A DNA stretch of 64,000 bases from Nostoc sp. XA010. GTDB taxonomy: Bacteria > Cyanobacteriota > Cyanobacteriia > Cyanobacteriales > Nostocaceae. Positions 26,960 to 35,391 of this stretch are shown here, in pieces. The position numbers and the translations under genes were made by a program. Each line of letters starts with the position of its first letter. Within the stretch, counting starts at the first letter, position 1. Under the pieces are notes generated by a model. That model saw only the letters and a program-made list of their open reading frames with translations. It searched no databases and was not told where the DNA came from. The stretch is from NCBI RefSeq assembly GCF_020829625.1, contig NZ_JAIVFX010000004.1:79220-143219 (forward strand), in the 5' to 3' direction.

Positions 26960-28216
26960 ATGAAGGTTAATTTGCAGCCTGCCTTGAATGATGGTAATTT
27001 GGACGCAAATCAACTGAACAGTCAACGTCAGTTGGGAATTTCGATTTCGGCGATCGGAGAAAATCAAGATCGCCATGTACCCCTGAATTTATGCTTAATT
27101 CTCGATCATAGTGGTTCGATGAATGGGCGATCGCTAGAAACGGTCAAAAAAGCCGCGAATCGTCTGGTAGATAGACTCAACCCTGGCGATCGCCTCAGTG
27201 TTGTAGTTTTTGATCACCGCGCCAAAGTCTTAGTACCTAGTCAAAGTGTCGAAGATCCAGAGAAAATCAAACAGCAAATTAATCGCCTAGCTGCCGATGG
27301 TGGAACTGCGATTGATGAAGGACTACGCTTAGGCATTGAGGAGCTGGCAAAGGGTAAAAAAGATACTGTTTCTCAAGCTTTTTTATTAACCGACGGTGAA
27401 AATGAACATGGTGATAATAATCGCTGTTTAAAATTCGCTCAATTGGCTGCTAGCTATAATTTGACTTTAAACACTTTGGGATTTGGTGACAATTGGAACC
27501 AAGATGTTTTAGAAAAAATTGCTGATGCTGGCTTAGGTACTTTATCTTATATTCAAAAACCCGAACAGGCGGTGGAAGAGTTTAATCGCCTGTTTAGCCG
27601 TATTCAAACTGTGGGATTGACTAATGCTTATCTGCTATTCTCCCTGATGCCCAATGTCCGGCTAGCAGAACTTAAACCTGTGGCCCAAGTTTCCCCAGAC
27701 ACAATTGAGTTACCACTGCAAAAAGAAGCTGATGGACGTTTCGCTGTGCGGTTGGGAGATTTAATGAAAGATGCAGAACGGGTAATCTTAGCTAATATTT
27801 ATTTGGGACAATTGCCAACAGGTGAACAAGCGATCGCTAATGTGCAAGTCCGCTACGATGACCCAGCCGCCAATAAGGTAGGTTTAGTTACACCAAATAT
27901 CCCAGTTTACGCCCATGTAGTCAAAAATTACCAAGCAGACCCGAATCCCCAGGTGCAACATTCTATTTTAGCATTAGCTAAGTATCGCCAAACCCAGCTA
28001 GCCGAAACGAAATTGCAACAGGGCGATCGCTCTGGTGCGGCGACAATGTTACAAACGGCTGCTAAGACTGCACTGCAAATGGGAGATACTGGGGCAGCGA
28101 CGGTGTTGCAAACTTCTGCCACCCAGCTACAATCTGGTGGAGATTTATCCGAAAGCGATCGCAAGAAAACCCGGATTGTCTCAAAAACAGTTTTGCAAGA
28201 TAATCCTCCTCAATGA
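26960..28216 (+). CDS. VWA domain protein, first of a tandem pair
   Basis: The 418-residue protein has a von Willebrand factor A domain with an intact MIDAS: DHSGS at residues 49-53, a Thr in GGTAIDEGL and Asp in LLTDGENE. The middle part is a beta-rich extension, and the C-terminal ~90 residues are helical, with SILALAKYRQTQLAETKLQQ and repeats of AATMLQTAAKTALQ. There is no signal peptide or transmembrane helix, so it looks cytoplasmic. The stop overlaps the start of the next gene by 4 bases (ATGA). VWA proteins mediate metal-dependent binding to partners; the partner is unknown. Confidence 0.87.
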   Translation: MKVNLQPALNDGNLDANQLNSQRQLGISISAIGENQDRHVPLNLCLILDHSGSMNGRSLETVKKAANRLVDRLNPGDRLSVVVFDHRAKVLVPSQSVEDPEKIKQQINRLAADGGTAIDEGLRLGIEELAKGKKDTVSQAFLLTDGENEHGDNNRCLKFAQLAASYNLTLNTLGFGDNWNQDVLEKIADAGLGTLSYIQKPEQAVEEFNRLFSRIQTVGLTNAYLLFSLMPNVRLAELKPVAQVSPDTIELPLQKEADGRFAVRLGDLMKDAERVILANIYLGQLPTGEQAIANVQVRYDDPAANKVGLVTPNIPVYAHVVKNYQADPNPQVQHSILALAKYRQTQLAETKLQQGDRSGAATMLQTAAKTALQMGDTGAATVLQTSATQLQSGGDLSESDRKKTRIVSKTVLQDNPPQ

Positions 28217-29493
28217 AAGTTAAATTGCTCTCGGCGTTAAATGACAATAATGTTGATATGGCTCAAACAAGTAGCCAACGTCAACTAGCAATGACGATTT
28301 TTGCTATCGCTGGTGAGCTTGACCAAAATCTGCCCCTTAATCTCTGCTTGATTTTGGATAGAAGTGGTTCCATGCATGGACAACCAATTAAAACGGTGAT
28401 CCAGGCAGTGGAAGGATTAATAGATCGGTTGAAAGCAGGCGATCGCATCTCAGTTGTGGCTTTTTCCGGTTCTGCGGAAGTCATTATCCCTAACCAAGCG
28501 ATCGAAGACCCCGAAAGCATCAAATCCCAAATAAAAAGCAAACTCAGCGCTAGCGGCGGTACTGCGATCGCTGAGGGTTTGGAATTGGGAATTACAGAAT
28601 TGATGAAGGGGACAAGAGGCGCTGTTTCCCAGGCGTTTCTGCTGACGGATGGGCATGGTGAAAGCGGTTTGCGGATTTGGAAGTGGGATATTGGGCGAGA
28701 TGACAATAAGCGCTGTCTTCAACTCGCGCAAAAGGCTGCCAAACTGAACCTAACTATCAACACTTTCGGATTTGGCAATAGCTGGAATCAGGATTTGCTA
28801 GAAAAAATTGCCGATGTCGGTGGTGGGACTTTAGCCCATATTGAACGCCCTGAACAAGCTGTGGAGCAATTTAGCCGACTGTTTGGACGGATTCAGTCGA
28901 TTGGGCTAACTAATGCCTACTTGCTGTTATCTCTAGTGCCAAATGTCCGACTAGCAGAATTGAAACCCATTGCCCAAGTTGCCCCAGACACAATCGAGTT
29001 ACCAGTGGAACCGGAAGCTGATGGTAGCTTTGCTGTACGTTTGGGAGATTTGATGCAGGATGTAGAACGGGTAGTTTTGGCGAACATTTATCTGGGACAA
29101 TTGCCCGAAGGGAAACAAGCGATCGCTCATCTGCAAATCCGTTATGATGACCCGTTGGTTAACGAACAAGGTTTACTTTCGCCCCTCATGCCAGTCTATG
29201 CAGATGTAGTGCGGGCGTATCAACCGATATCTAATCCGCAGGTACAACAGTCTATTTTAGCATTAGCGAAGTATCGGCAAACCCAGTTAGCCGAGGCGAA
29301 ATTGCAACAAGGCGATCGCACTGGTGCAGCAACAATGCTACAAACGGCTGCTAAAACCGCTTTACAAATAGGAGATAAAGGGGCGGCGACAGTGTTGCAA
29401 ACTTCCGCCACTCGTCTGCAAGCTGGGGAGGAACTTTCGGAAGCAGACCTTAAGAAAACTAGGATTGTATCAAAAACCGTTTTACAGGAATAG
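28213..29493 (+). CDS. VWA domain protein, second of a tandem pair
   Basis: The 426-residue product is a close paralogue of the preceding gene along its whole length. MIDAS residues DRSGS (49-53), GGTAIAEGL and LLTDGHGE are all present. It differs mainly by an insertion of about 9 residues after the TDG motif (SGLRIWKWDIGRDDN). The genes overlap by ATGA, indicating translational coupling, and the C-terminal helical repeats are almost identical between the two at the DNA level. Together they could form a hetero-oligomer. No MoxR ATPase is adjacent, although VWA proteins often work with one. Confidence 0.87.
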   Translation: MKVKLLSALNDNNVDMAQTSSQRQLAMTIFAIAGELDQNLPLNLCLILDRSGSMHGQPIKTVIQAVEGLIDRLKAGDRISVVAFSGSAEVIIPNQAIEDPESIKSQIKSKLSASGGTAIAEGLELGITELMKGTRGAVSQAFLLTDGHGESGLRIWKWDIGRDDNKRCLQLAQKAAKLNLTINTFGFGNSWNQDLLEKIADVGGGTLAHIERPEQAVEQFSRLFGRIQSIGLTNAYLLLSLVPNVRLAELKPIAQVAPDTIELPVEPEADGSFAVRLGDLMQDVERVVLANIYLGQLPEGKQAIAHLQIRYDDPLVNEQGLLSPLMPVYADVVRAYQPISNPQVQQSILALAKYRQTQLAEAKLQQGDRTGAATMLQTAAKTALQIGDKGAATVLQTSATRLQAGEELSEADLKKTRIVSKTVLQE

Positions 29494-29518
29494 ATAATTT
29501 ATAATTCATAATATTTTT

Positions 29519-29641
29519 CTGAAAACTACTGGACTTCATGATGTAGCTATTATTTGTTCTGACTATGATCGCTCAAAAAAAATTTATGTAGAAGTTCTAG
29601 GTTTTTCGATTATCCAAGAGACTTTTCGTACCGAGAGAAAT
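29519..29641 (+). pseudogene. 5' fragment of a glyoxalase/VOC gene, duplicate of 30056-30442
   Basis: The reading frame KTTGLHDVAIICSDYDRSKK and what follows matches the first 41 residues of the intact VOC gene with few changes. The expected ATG is CTG. Homology stops abruptly after FRTERN at 29641 and an unrelated sequence begins. It is a truncated copy without start codon and without most of its domain. Confidence 0.82.
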
Positions 29642-29653
29642 CCACCGACTGCC

Positions 29654-29974
29654 TTAGTATTTAGTAAACAAAAATGACTCGCCCTCAAGATACGGATGAA
29701 CGTGTTCTTTAATGATATACCGCACGGTTTCCGAAATCCACTTATGCTCTTGCGGATTATTTACATGAAAAGAAAGTACTTCAATTAGCGCCATAATAAA
29801 GAAACCTTCTTTAATCTGTAAGTAATGTTCAGGCAGCTTACGGATAGTTTGATAGCCTTCAAAAAAGGAAGGTCTGACAATGGGAAGTAAATATTGAAGC
29901 GAACTTGCAATATCGTAAAGATAGTATCCAAAGCCACAGCGAGCAAGGTTTGCATTTTCCAGATTAGCACTTTG
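29654..29974 (-). pseudogene. C-terminal remnant of an APH-like phosphotransferase
   Basis: The minus strand reads NLENANLARCGFGYYLYDIA, then YQTIRKLPEHYLQIKEGFF and HKWISETVRYIIKEHVHPYL, ending with a stop at 29654. The DIDFxxxGxGYYLYDIA-type motif is that of aminoglycoside/choline-type kinases of the APH fold. Everything before the metal-binding loop is missing, and the same frame hits a stop at 29975-29977. It is wedged between the glyoxalase fragment and the intact glyoxalase gene. Confidence 0.7.
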
Positions 29975-30055
29975 CTAAAGCCTTCATCTTGCAAAGATTA
30001 GCAAAACTCTGCTAAAAATGCTACAGGTAAATGGTTGGTAGCTTGAGAAATTAAA

Positions 30056-30442
30056 ATGAAAACCACTGGCATTCATCATATTGCTATTATTTGTTCTGAC
30101 TACGATCGCTCCAAAAATTTTTATGTAGAAGTTTTAGGATTTCCGATTATTCAAGAGACTTTTCGCACCGAGAGAAATTCTTATAAATTAGATTTACGAG
30201 TTGGAGAAAATGCTCAAATAGAGCTATTTTCTTTCCCAAATACTCCAGAACGGCCTAGTAAACCGGAGGCTTGTGGTTTAAGGCATATTGCTTTTAAAGT
30301 TGATGATGTTGAGGAAACTGTTTTTTATTTAAAATCGAAAGGAATAGAGGTAGAAAATATCAGAGTTGATGAAATTACAAATAAAAAGTTTACTTTTTTT
30401 AAAGACCCAGATAATTTACCATTAGAAATTTATGAGTTTTAA
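30056..30442 (+). CDS. VOC (glyoxalase/bleomycin resistance) family protein, SMU1112c/YaeR-like
   Basis: The 128-residue protein is a complete one-domain pair of beta-alpha-beta-beta-beta modules. The start HHIAIICSDYDRSKNFYVEV contains the metal-binding His, and Glu in ELFSFPNTPERP and in the final PLEIYEF are the other likely ligands. It resembles the YaeR/SMU1112c group, whose function is not established, rather than true glyoxalase I. A truncated duplicate lies 415 bp upstream. Confidence 0.85.
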   Translation: MKTTGIHHIAIICSDYDRSKNFYVEVLGFPIIQETFRTERNSYKLDLRVGENAQIELFSFPNTPERPSKPEACGLRHIAFKVDDVEETVFYLKSKGIEVENIRVDEITNKKFTFFKDPDNLPLEIYEF

Positions 30443-30779
30443 AAAATTTAATATTTAAGAATCACATCTATTTTAAAGTAATTCAACCAGACTTCTTTTT
30501 GTGCCGCGCAAAGGCACAAATAAGAACGCAAATGTGTAATCTAAGTAAATTGGATAAATAAATATAAGTTTTTTACTTCTTAGCATTTACATTTTTAGCA
30601 CTGGTACTTTTTGGTGATATATAAAATTTTAAAAAAATACTTTAATTTTTTTGAGGAGTTTTACTAAAATTCTCAAAAAACCTGTGTTATTTCGGAGGTC
30701 ACAACGGCTAGAAACAGGGCAAGATGTGCTTAATGCATAGCTCAATGGTGGTGCATCCAAGAACATCAACTACAAGGTT
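30443..30779. other. Intergenic region without recognised features
   Basis: A/T-rich sequence with long T runs. I see no gene, clear promoter or terminator. Confidence 0.5.
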
Positions 30780-31277
30780 ATGAAAAAGGCTTTTGCTTTA
30801 ATTCTGTTTCTCATAACACTTACCAGCTGCAAGCCTGTAGGCAAAGGTCTACGTAATGAGATTGGGGAGGCGATTGGCGAGACGATTGGCGAGTTTACGG
30901 GCCAAACGATTGTAAAAGCTGTTTTATATTCAGGTGAGAGAAAACAGTTATCTTATGCTGGTAATTGGGTATATATTCTAACAATTTCATCAAATTATAA
31001 ATACTATATTGATGTTAATTCCATCATACAGGAAGGGCAACTCTACACTTAGAATAAACTAGTAAAGTTTAAATATTCTAACCGTAATGGAGTTAAAGCA
31101 ATGATTATAAGTAGCGGTATTGATTGTAATACTGTAACTCTTTATGAATTCGATAGATTAGAAATTGACTCCCAAAATGTAGTATTAAAAAGAGTTAATC
31201 TAAAACAACCTGGAGTTTCACGAGTAAAATCTGAGACAGCAGGTTCTTCGTATTGGGAATACTTTTGTAAAAAATAA
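30780..31277 (+). pseudogene. Surface-adhesin-E-like lipoprotein interrupted by an in-frame TAG
   Basis: The first part encodes 90 residues: a signal peptide with lipobox LTSC near residue 17, then a glycine-rich stretch with the repeat GEAIGETIGEFTG, and YAGNWVYILTISSNYKYYID. A TAG at 31050-31052 stops it, but the same frame continues for 74 codons (NKLVKFKYSNRNGVKAMIIS, then EYFCKK) to TAA at 31275-31277. The continuation has the pattern of the surface-adhesin protein E-like domain, with the Cys of ID-C near residue 118 and the final Cys. The gene therefore looks nonsense-mutated. Confidence 0.72.
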
Positions 31278-31308
31278 AATGCTAATTTAATGTTTACTTG
31301 AGAAATGA

Positions 31309-31575
31309 CCTATTAGGAAATTAGTATTAGACAAAGAGGTTATCAGACGAGTTTTGAGGTCAGATATTATGCGCGAGTCAGTGATTTATCAAGATATTTT
31401 AGACGAAGGCAAGGCTGAAGGTAAGGTTGAAGGCAAGGCTGAAGCTTTACTTGAAGTTGCAAGAAATCTATTTAATACTGGTATGCCATTAGAACAGATT
31501 GGCAGAGTCACAGGGTTATCAATTGAGCAGTTACAGTATTTGCAGGTAAGTGAGTCTGGTGAGTCTAATAAATAA
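31309..31575 (+). pseudogene. C-terminal fragment of an Rpn-family (DUF4351-like) gene
   Basis: The frame reads RKLVLDKEVIRRVLRSDIMR, then YQDILDEGKAEGKVEGKAEA and LEQIGRVTGLSIEQLQYLQ. The EGKAEGK repeats and the terminal GLSIEQLQ helix are the tail of cyanobacterial Rpn-type putative transposases. The nuclease domain is absent; a stop at 31306 precedes the fragment. A TTG or ATG could start a short protein of 68-73 residues, but decay is more likely. Confidence 0.65.
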
Positions 31576-31638
31576 ATAATCGGTGCAGTCAACCTGCACC
31601 GATTAGTAAGTGTGACTCGAATTAAACATCCCATTGTT

Positions 31639-32715
31639 TCACGCTAATGCTGAAGCTTGGGGTTTGGCAAAAATCATTCTTCCTGCGGTGGTTTGCAAAG
31701 CACTAGTAACTACTACTCGCAGTTCACCACCCACATAATTGCTGCCTTCTTCAACGACTACCATTGTGCCGTCATCTAGGTAGCCAATGCCTTGACTGGG
31801 TTCTTTGCCTTCCTTGAGAATTTTCAAATCAAGGTTGTCACCTGGTAAATAACTGGGACGGACGGCGTTCACTAAATCATTTACATTTAAAACAGGCACT
31901 TTCTGGACGCTAGCAACTTTAGACAAGTTGTAGTCGTTGGTTAGCAATGTACCGTTAATTTCTTGGGCAAAGCGCACTAACTTGGCATCGACTGTGGGAA
32001 TATCTTCGTAGTCAATTGTATTAATCACAATGCGATCGGGATATTCTTCTTTAATGCGGTTGAGAATTTCTAGTCCTCGTCTTCCTCGCACTCGCTTTTG
32101 GTCTTTGCTAGCATCCGCTACTTGTTGGAGTTCTTGCAAGACAAACTGCGGTACAAGAATTTGCCCTTCCAAAAACCCTGTTTCTAGTAACGCTTCAATG
32201 CGACCATCGATAATGCAACTGGTGTCTAAAACTTTGGTATTGGCGGGTTTTAGCGTTCCTTCCACAACCATCGATTCGACGGTGTTGGGATTAATGAACC
32301 GCAGTAAGCCTCGCCCGTGGGTATCTGCCAAATTCATGCCAGTGACGGAGAGGATAATACTACCAACAACTGCCACCAGTGGCTTAATAAATCCAAAATC
32401 TGCCGGGATGGGTAGCAAAAATAGTGGGGCTAGCATCAGGTTAGCTAGCAATAGCCCAATCACTAAGCCGATCGCACGAGTTAAAATCACTTCCAGAGGC
32501 ATTTCTTTGATTTGTGATTCTAGGCGACGATATGTCGTCTGGAAACTCAGCCCGATCGCACCACCAATAATAGCGGCAAAGACGGCAACAACTAAGCGTA
32601 AAGCTTCAAGATTTGTTACCTGATCTAGTGTGCTATTGGGCAGTAGTTCAATGCTGTAGAACCCTATTCCCGACGCTGCCAGAATAAATGAGAAAATAAT
32701 AATGGCGTCAAGCAT
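31639..32715 (-). CDS. PIN/TRAM domain membrane protein (YacL-like)
   Basis: The 358-residue protein has four N-terminal transmembrane helices (about residues 4-24, 42-60, 84-104 and 110-130). A PIN nuclease domain follows, with acidic residues in LDTSCIIDGR, VLQELQQVAD, VDAKLVRFA and LLTNDYNLSKVA. The C-terminus is a TRAM RNA-binding domain (GIGYLDDGTMVVVEEG). It matches the YacL group. An endoribonuclease tethered to the membrane is the likely activity, as inferred from the conserved PIN acidic residues. It is monocistronic. Confidence 0.88.
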   Translation of the reverse strand: MLDAIIIFSFILAASGIGFYSIELLPNSTLDQVTNLEALRLVVAVFAAIIGGAIGLSFQTTYRRLESQIKEMPLEVILTRAIGLVIGLLLANLMLAPLFLLPIPADFGFIKPLVAVVGSIILSVTGMNLADTHGRGLLRFINPNTVESMVVEGTLKPANTKVLDTSCIIDGRIEALLETGFLEGQILVPQFVLQELQQVADASKDQKRVRGRRGLEILNRIKEEYPDRIVINTIDYEDIPTVDAKLVRFAQEINGTLLTNDYNLSKVASVQKVPVLNVNDLVNAVRPSYLPGDNLDLKILKEGKEPSQGIGYLDDGTMVVVEEGSNYVGGELRVVVTSALQTTAGRMIFAKPQASALA

Positions 32716-33133
32716 GGTTGTCTTGTTTTCCTGTAACTGTGGTAACCGATAAAGTTAAGTATTTTTTATTTCATCGGTAAGATAAACTCATCAATATTGA
32801 CTTACACTAAGGGTTTAGTAGGGCAATATCTGCAATTATTATAACCAAAGGCTTTTATCTTCCTATTTTTCATGGTTTCGTTGTAAAACGACAAAAACTT
32901 GGAAAAAAACTACTTATTTTGTAATAATTCAGAATTCAGAATCCAGAATCCAGAATCCAGAAGTCAGAATTAAGAAGACTTTGATACCCAAACTTGATAA
33001 TTTTAATAAAATCTAGAAGTGATTTCACGCTTGATTCTAGAGTTATTCTAGCTCCTGACTCCTGACTCCTGAGTTTTTACCTCATTTTCATTGTCTCTAA
33101 TTCGCAGTTGGCTTAACTTCATCTTTTCTCAAA
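32716..33133. other. Intergenic spacer with short tandem repeats
   Basis: This 418-bp gap separates two divergent genes and should contain their promoters, though I cannot point to specific boxes. CAGAATC-type heptamers are at about 32930-32975, and CTCCTGA heptamers at about 33052-33074. Confidence 0.6.
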
Positions 33134-34315
33134 ATGAGTCAAAAATTTAGTATTTCTGGAATTGCGAGTTCTGCGTATGTGCATATTCCCTTTTGCAGAC
33201 GGCGGTGTTTTTATTGTGATTTCCCGGTGTCTGTTGTGGGCGATCGCTTGCGGGGCGAAACATCTGGTACTATCTCCCAATATGTTGAGGTGCTATGTCA
33301 AGAAATTGCCATTACACCAGCATTGGGTCAACCCCTGAAAACAATTTTCTTCGGCGGTGGTACTCCTTCGCTGCTATCAATAGAGCAGTTACAACGGATA
33401 GTAACAGAACTAGAGAAGCATTTTGGTATTGCGCCTGGGGCAGAAATTTCGATGGAAATTGACCCAGCCACCTTTGATTTAGCGCATATAGCAGGCTATC
33501 GCAATGCCGGCGTGAACCGGGTAAGTTTAGGTGTACAAGCCTTTCAATCAGAATTATTGCAAAGGGCGGGGCGATCGCACTCAGTTGAAGATATTTTCGC
33601 AGCTGTGGAACTAATCCACCAAGTTGAGATTCCCGAATTTAGCTTAGACTTAATTTCTGGGTTACCGCATCAGTCTTTGGATCAATGGCAAGATTCCCTA
33701 GAAAAAGCGGTGGCACTTGTACCCACTCACATTTCCATCTACGATCTTACCATCGAACCAGGTACAGCCTTTGGGCGTTACTACAAACCTGGCGATACTC
33801 CTTTGCCTACGGATGAAGCTACAGTCAAAATGTACCAGATGGGGCAGCAGGTTTTGACTAGTGCAGGTTATGAGCATTATGAAATTTCTAATTATGCTCA
33901 ACCTGGTCATCAGTGTCGGCATAATCGAGTCTATTGGGAAAACCGCCCTTACTATGGCTTTGGTATGGGTGCGGCGAGTTATGTTGACGGGAAACGCTTC
34001 ACTCGTCCGCGTAAAACTAGGGAGTATTACCAGTGGATGGAAGCTGGCGGTGTGATTGATTGTGATGTGACTCCCCCAAAGGAAGTATTGTTAGAAACGT
34101 TAATGTTGGGGTTGCGTTTGGCGGAGGGTGTGAGTTTGGCGGCGTTGGCAGAGGGATTTGGGGAAGAGAAGGTGGAGGAGATTTGCAGGTGTTTGCAAGG
34201 ATATTTTGATCAAGGTTGGGTGGAAGTTGCAGAGGGAAGGTTGCGTTTGATTGATCCCCAAGGGTTTTTGTTTTCTAATGTGGTGTTAGCGGAGTTGTTT
34301 GAGAAGTTGGGGTGA
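33134..34315 (+). CDS. hemW: Radical SAM family heme chaperone HemW
   Basis: The 393-residue protein has the HemW pattern: HIPFCRRRCFYCDFPV with Cys21, Cys25 and Cys28 binding a 4Fe-4S cluster, FFGGGTPSLLS (the GGTP motif), and VNRVSLGVQAFQ. HemW is related to coproporphyrinogen dehydrogenase HemN but lacks its extra residues and delivers heme to target proteins. The C-terminal HemN_C domain is present. Many older annotations call this family oxygen-independent coproporphyrinogen oxidase. Confidence 0.9.
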   Translation: MSQKFSISGIASSAYVHIPFCRRRCFYCDFPVSVVGDRLRGETSGTISQYVEVLCQEIAITPALGQPLKTIFFGGGTPSLLSIEQLQRIVTELEKHFGIAPGAEISMEIDPATFDLAHIAGYRNAGVNRVSLGVQAFQSELLQRAGRSHSVEDIFAAVELIHQVEIPEFSLDLISGLPHQSLDQWQDSLEKAVALVPTHISIYDLTIEPGTAFGRYYKPGDTPLPTDEATVKMYQMGQQVLTSAGYEHYEISNYAQPGHQCRHNRVYWENRPYYGFGMGAASYVDGKRFTRPRKTREYYQWMEAGGVIDCDVTPPKEVLLETLMLGLRLAEGVSLAALAEGFGEEKVEEICRCLQGYFDQGWVEVAEGRLRLIDPQGFLFSNVVLAELFEKLG

Positions 34316-34317
34316 GC

Positions 34318-34380
34318 AAGAGGCAGGGGAGCAGAGGGCAGGGGGCAGGGAGCAGGGAGCAGGGAGCAGGGAGCAGGGGA
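34318..34380. repeat. Short tandem repeat (GGGAGCA)n
   Basis: About eight GGGAGCA/GGGGGCA heptamers lie between hemW and the uridylyltransferase gene. Confidence 0.85.
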
Positions 34381-34409
34381 GATTTTAAGCTGATGAGGAT
34401 TGAGGATTT

Positions 34410-35297
34410 ATGCAGAAAAATAAAGTTAGAAAAGCTGTGATTCCGGTAGCTGGTTTTGGGACTCGGTTATTTCCAGCTACTAAAGTTGTGAAAAAAGAAC
34501 TTTTTCCGATTATTGATCGAGATGGTAGGGCAAAACCTGTGATTTTAGCAATTATTGAAGAGGCAATTAGTGCTGGAATTACAGAAGTGGCGATTGTGGT
34601 ACAGCCGGATGATCAAAAAGTATTTGAAGATTTATTGAAGAACCCACCCAAAAGAGAACTTTTAAATAAACTTTCACCGCAAAATCAAGAATATAGCCGA
34701 TATCTCGAAGATTTAGGCAGCAAAATTACCATATTATTGCAAGAGGAACAATTAGGCTATGGTCATGCGGTATTTTGTGCCAAAGATTGGGTGCAAGATG
34801 AGCCGTTTTTGCTAATGTTGGGCGACCACATTTATGCATCTGATATTGAGAAATCTTGTGCTAGTCAACTTTTAAATGTTTATGAACAAGTTAATCAAAG
34901 CGTTGTTAGTTTAACTACAACGCCAGCAGAAAATCTTCATACATCTGGATGTGTAACAGGAGTTTGGCAAGATTTAAACTCGATTCTGGAAGTTACACAA
35001 CTCTATGAAAAACCTGCCATTGACTATGCACAACAACATTTGCGTGTACAGGGAATGGCAGAAAATGAGTTTTTATGTATATTTGGTTTGTATTTACTAA
35101 CGCCAAAGATTTTTGACTTTTTAGCAGAACACATCAACCAAAATTTCCGAGAACGAGGCGAATTTCAGTTAACCTCTTGTCTTGATAGATTATGTCAGGA
35201 AGAGGGAATGACAGGATACGTTGTAAAAGGACAGCGTTTTGATACAGGTTTGCCAGATACTTACCGTCAGACAATGATTGATTTTAAAAAATTATAG
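34410..35297 (+). CDS. galU: UTP-glucose-1-phosphate uridylyltransferase
   Basis: The 295-residue nucleotidyltransferase converts UTP and glucose 1-phosphate to UDP-glucose, a donor for glycans and sucrose. The nucleotide-binding loop is AVIPVAGFGTRLFPATKVVK, with the catalytic Lys in KKELFPI. Further motifs are LGYGHAVFCAKDW, LMLGDHIY with the metal Asp, and YEKPAID. The length fits bacterial GalU. A GAGG site lies 6 bases upstream of the ATG. It could feed the surface-glycan genes elsewhere in the window, but it is not clustered with them. Confidence 0.88.
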   Translation: MQKNKVRKAVIPVAGFGTRLFPATKVVKKELFPIIDRDGRAKPVILAIIEEAISAGITEVAIVVQPDDQKVFEDLLKNPPKRELLNKLSPQNQEYSRYLEDLGSKITILLQEEQLGYGHAVFCAKDWVQDEPFLLMLGDHIYASDIEKSCASQLLNVYEQVNQSVVSLTTTPAENLHTSGCVTGVWQDLNSILEVTQLYEKPAIDYAQQHLRVQGMAENEFLCIFGLYLLTPKIFDFLAEHINQNFRERGEFQLTSCLDRLCQEEGMTGYVVKGQRFDTGLPDTYRQTMIDFKKL

Positions 35298-35391
35298 ATT
35301 AATTTCAGTTCAATTCATTTGCCTGGGATCTTACTGAGTATTTTATTCCTTGGAAGTCTCTTATGGGAAGTTGAAAATTAAGCTAAATCAA

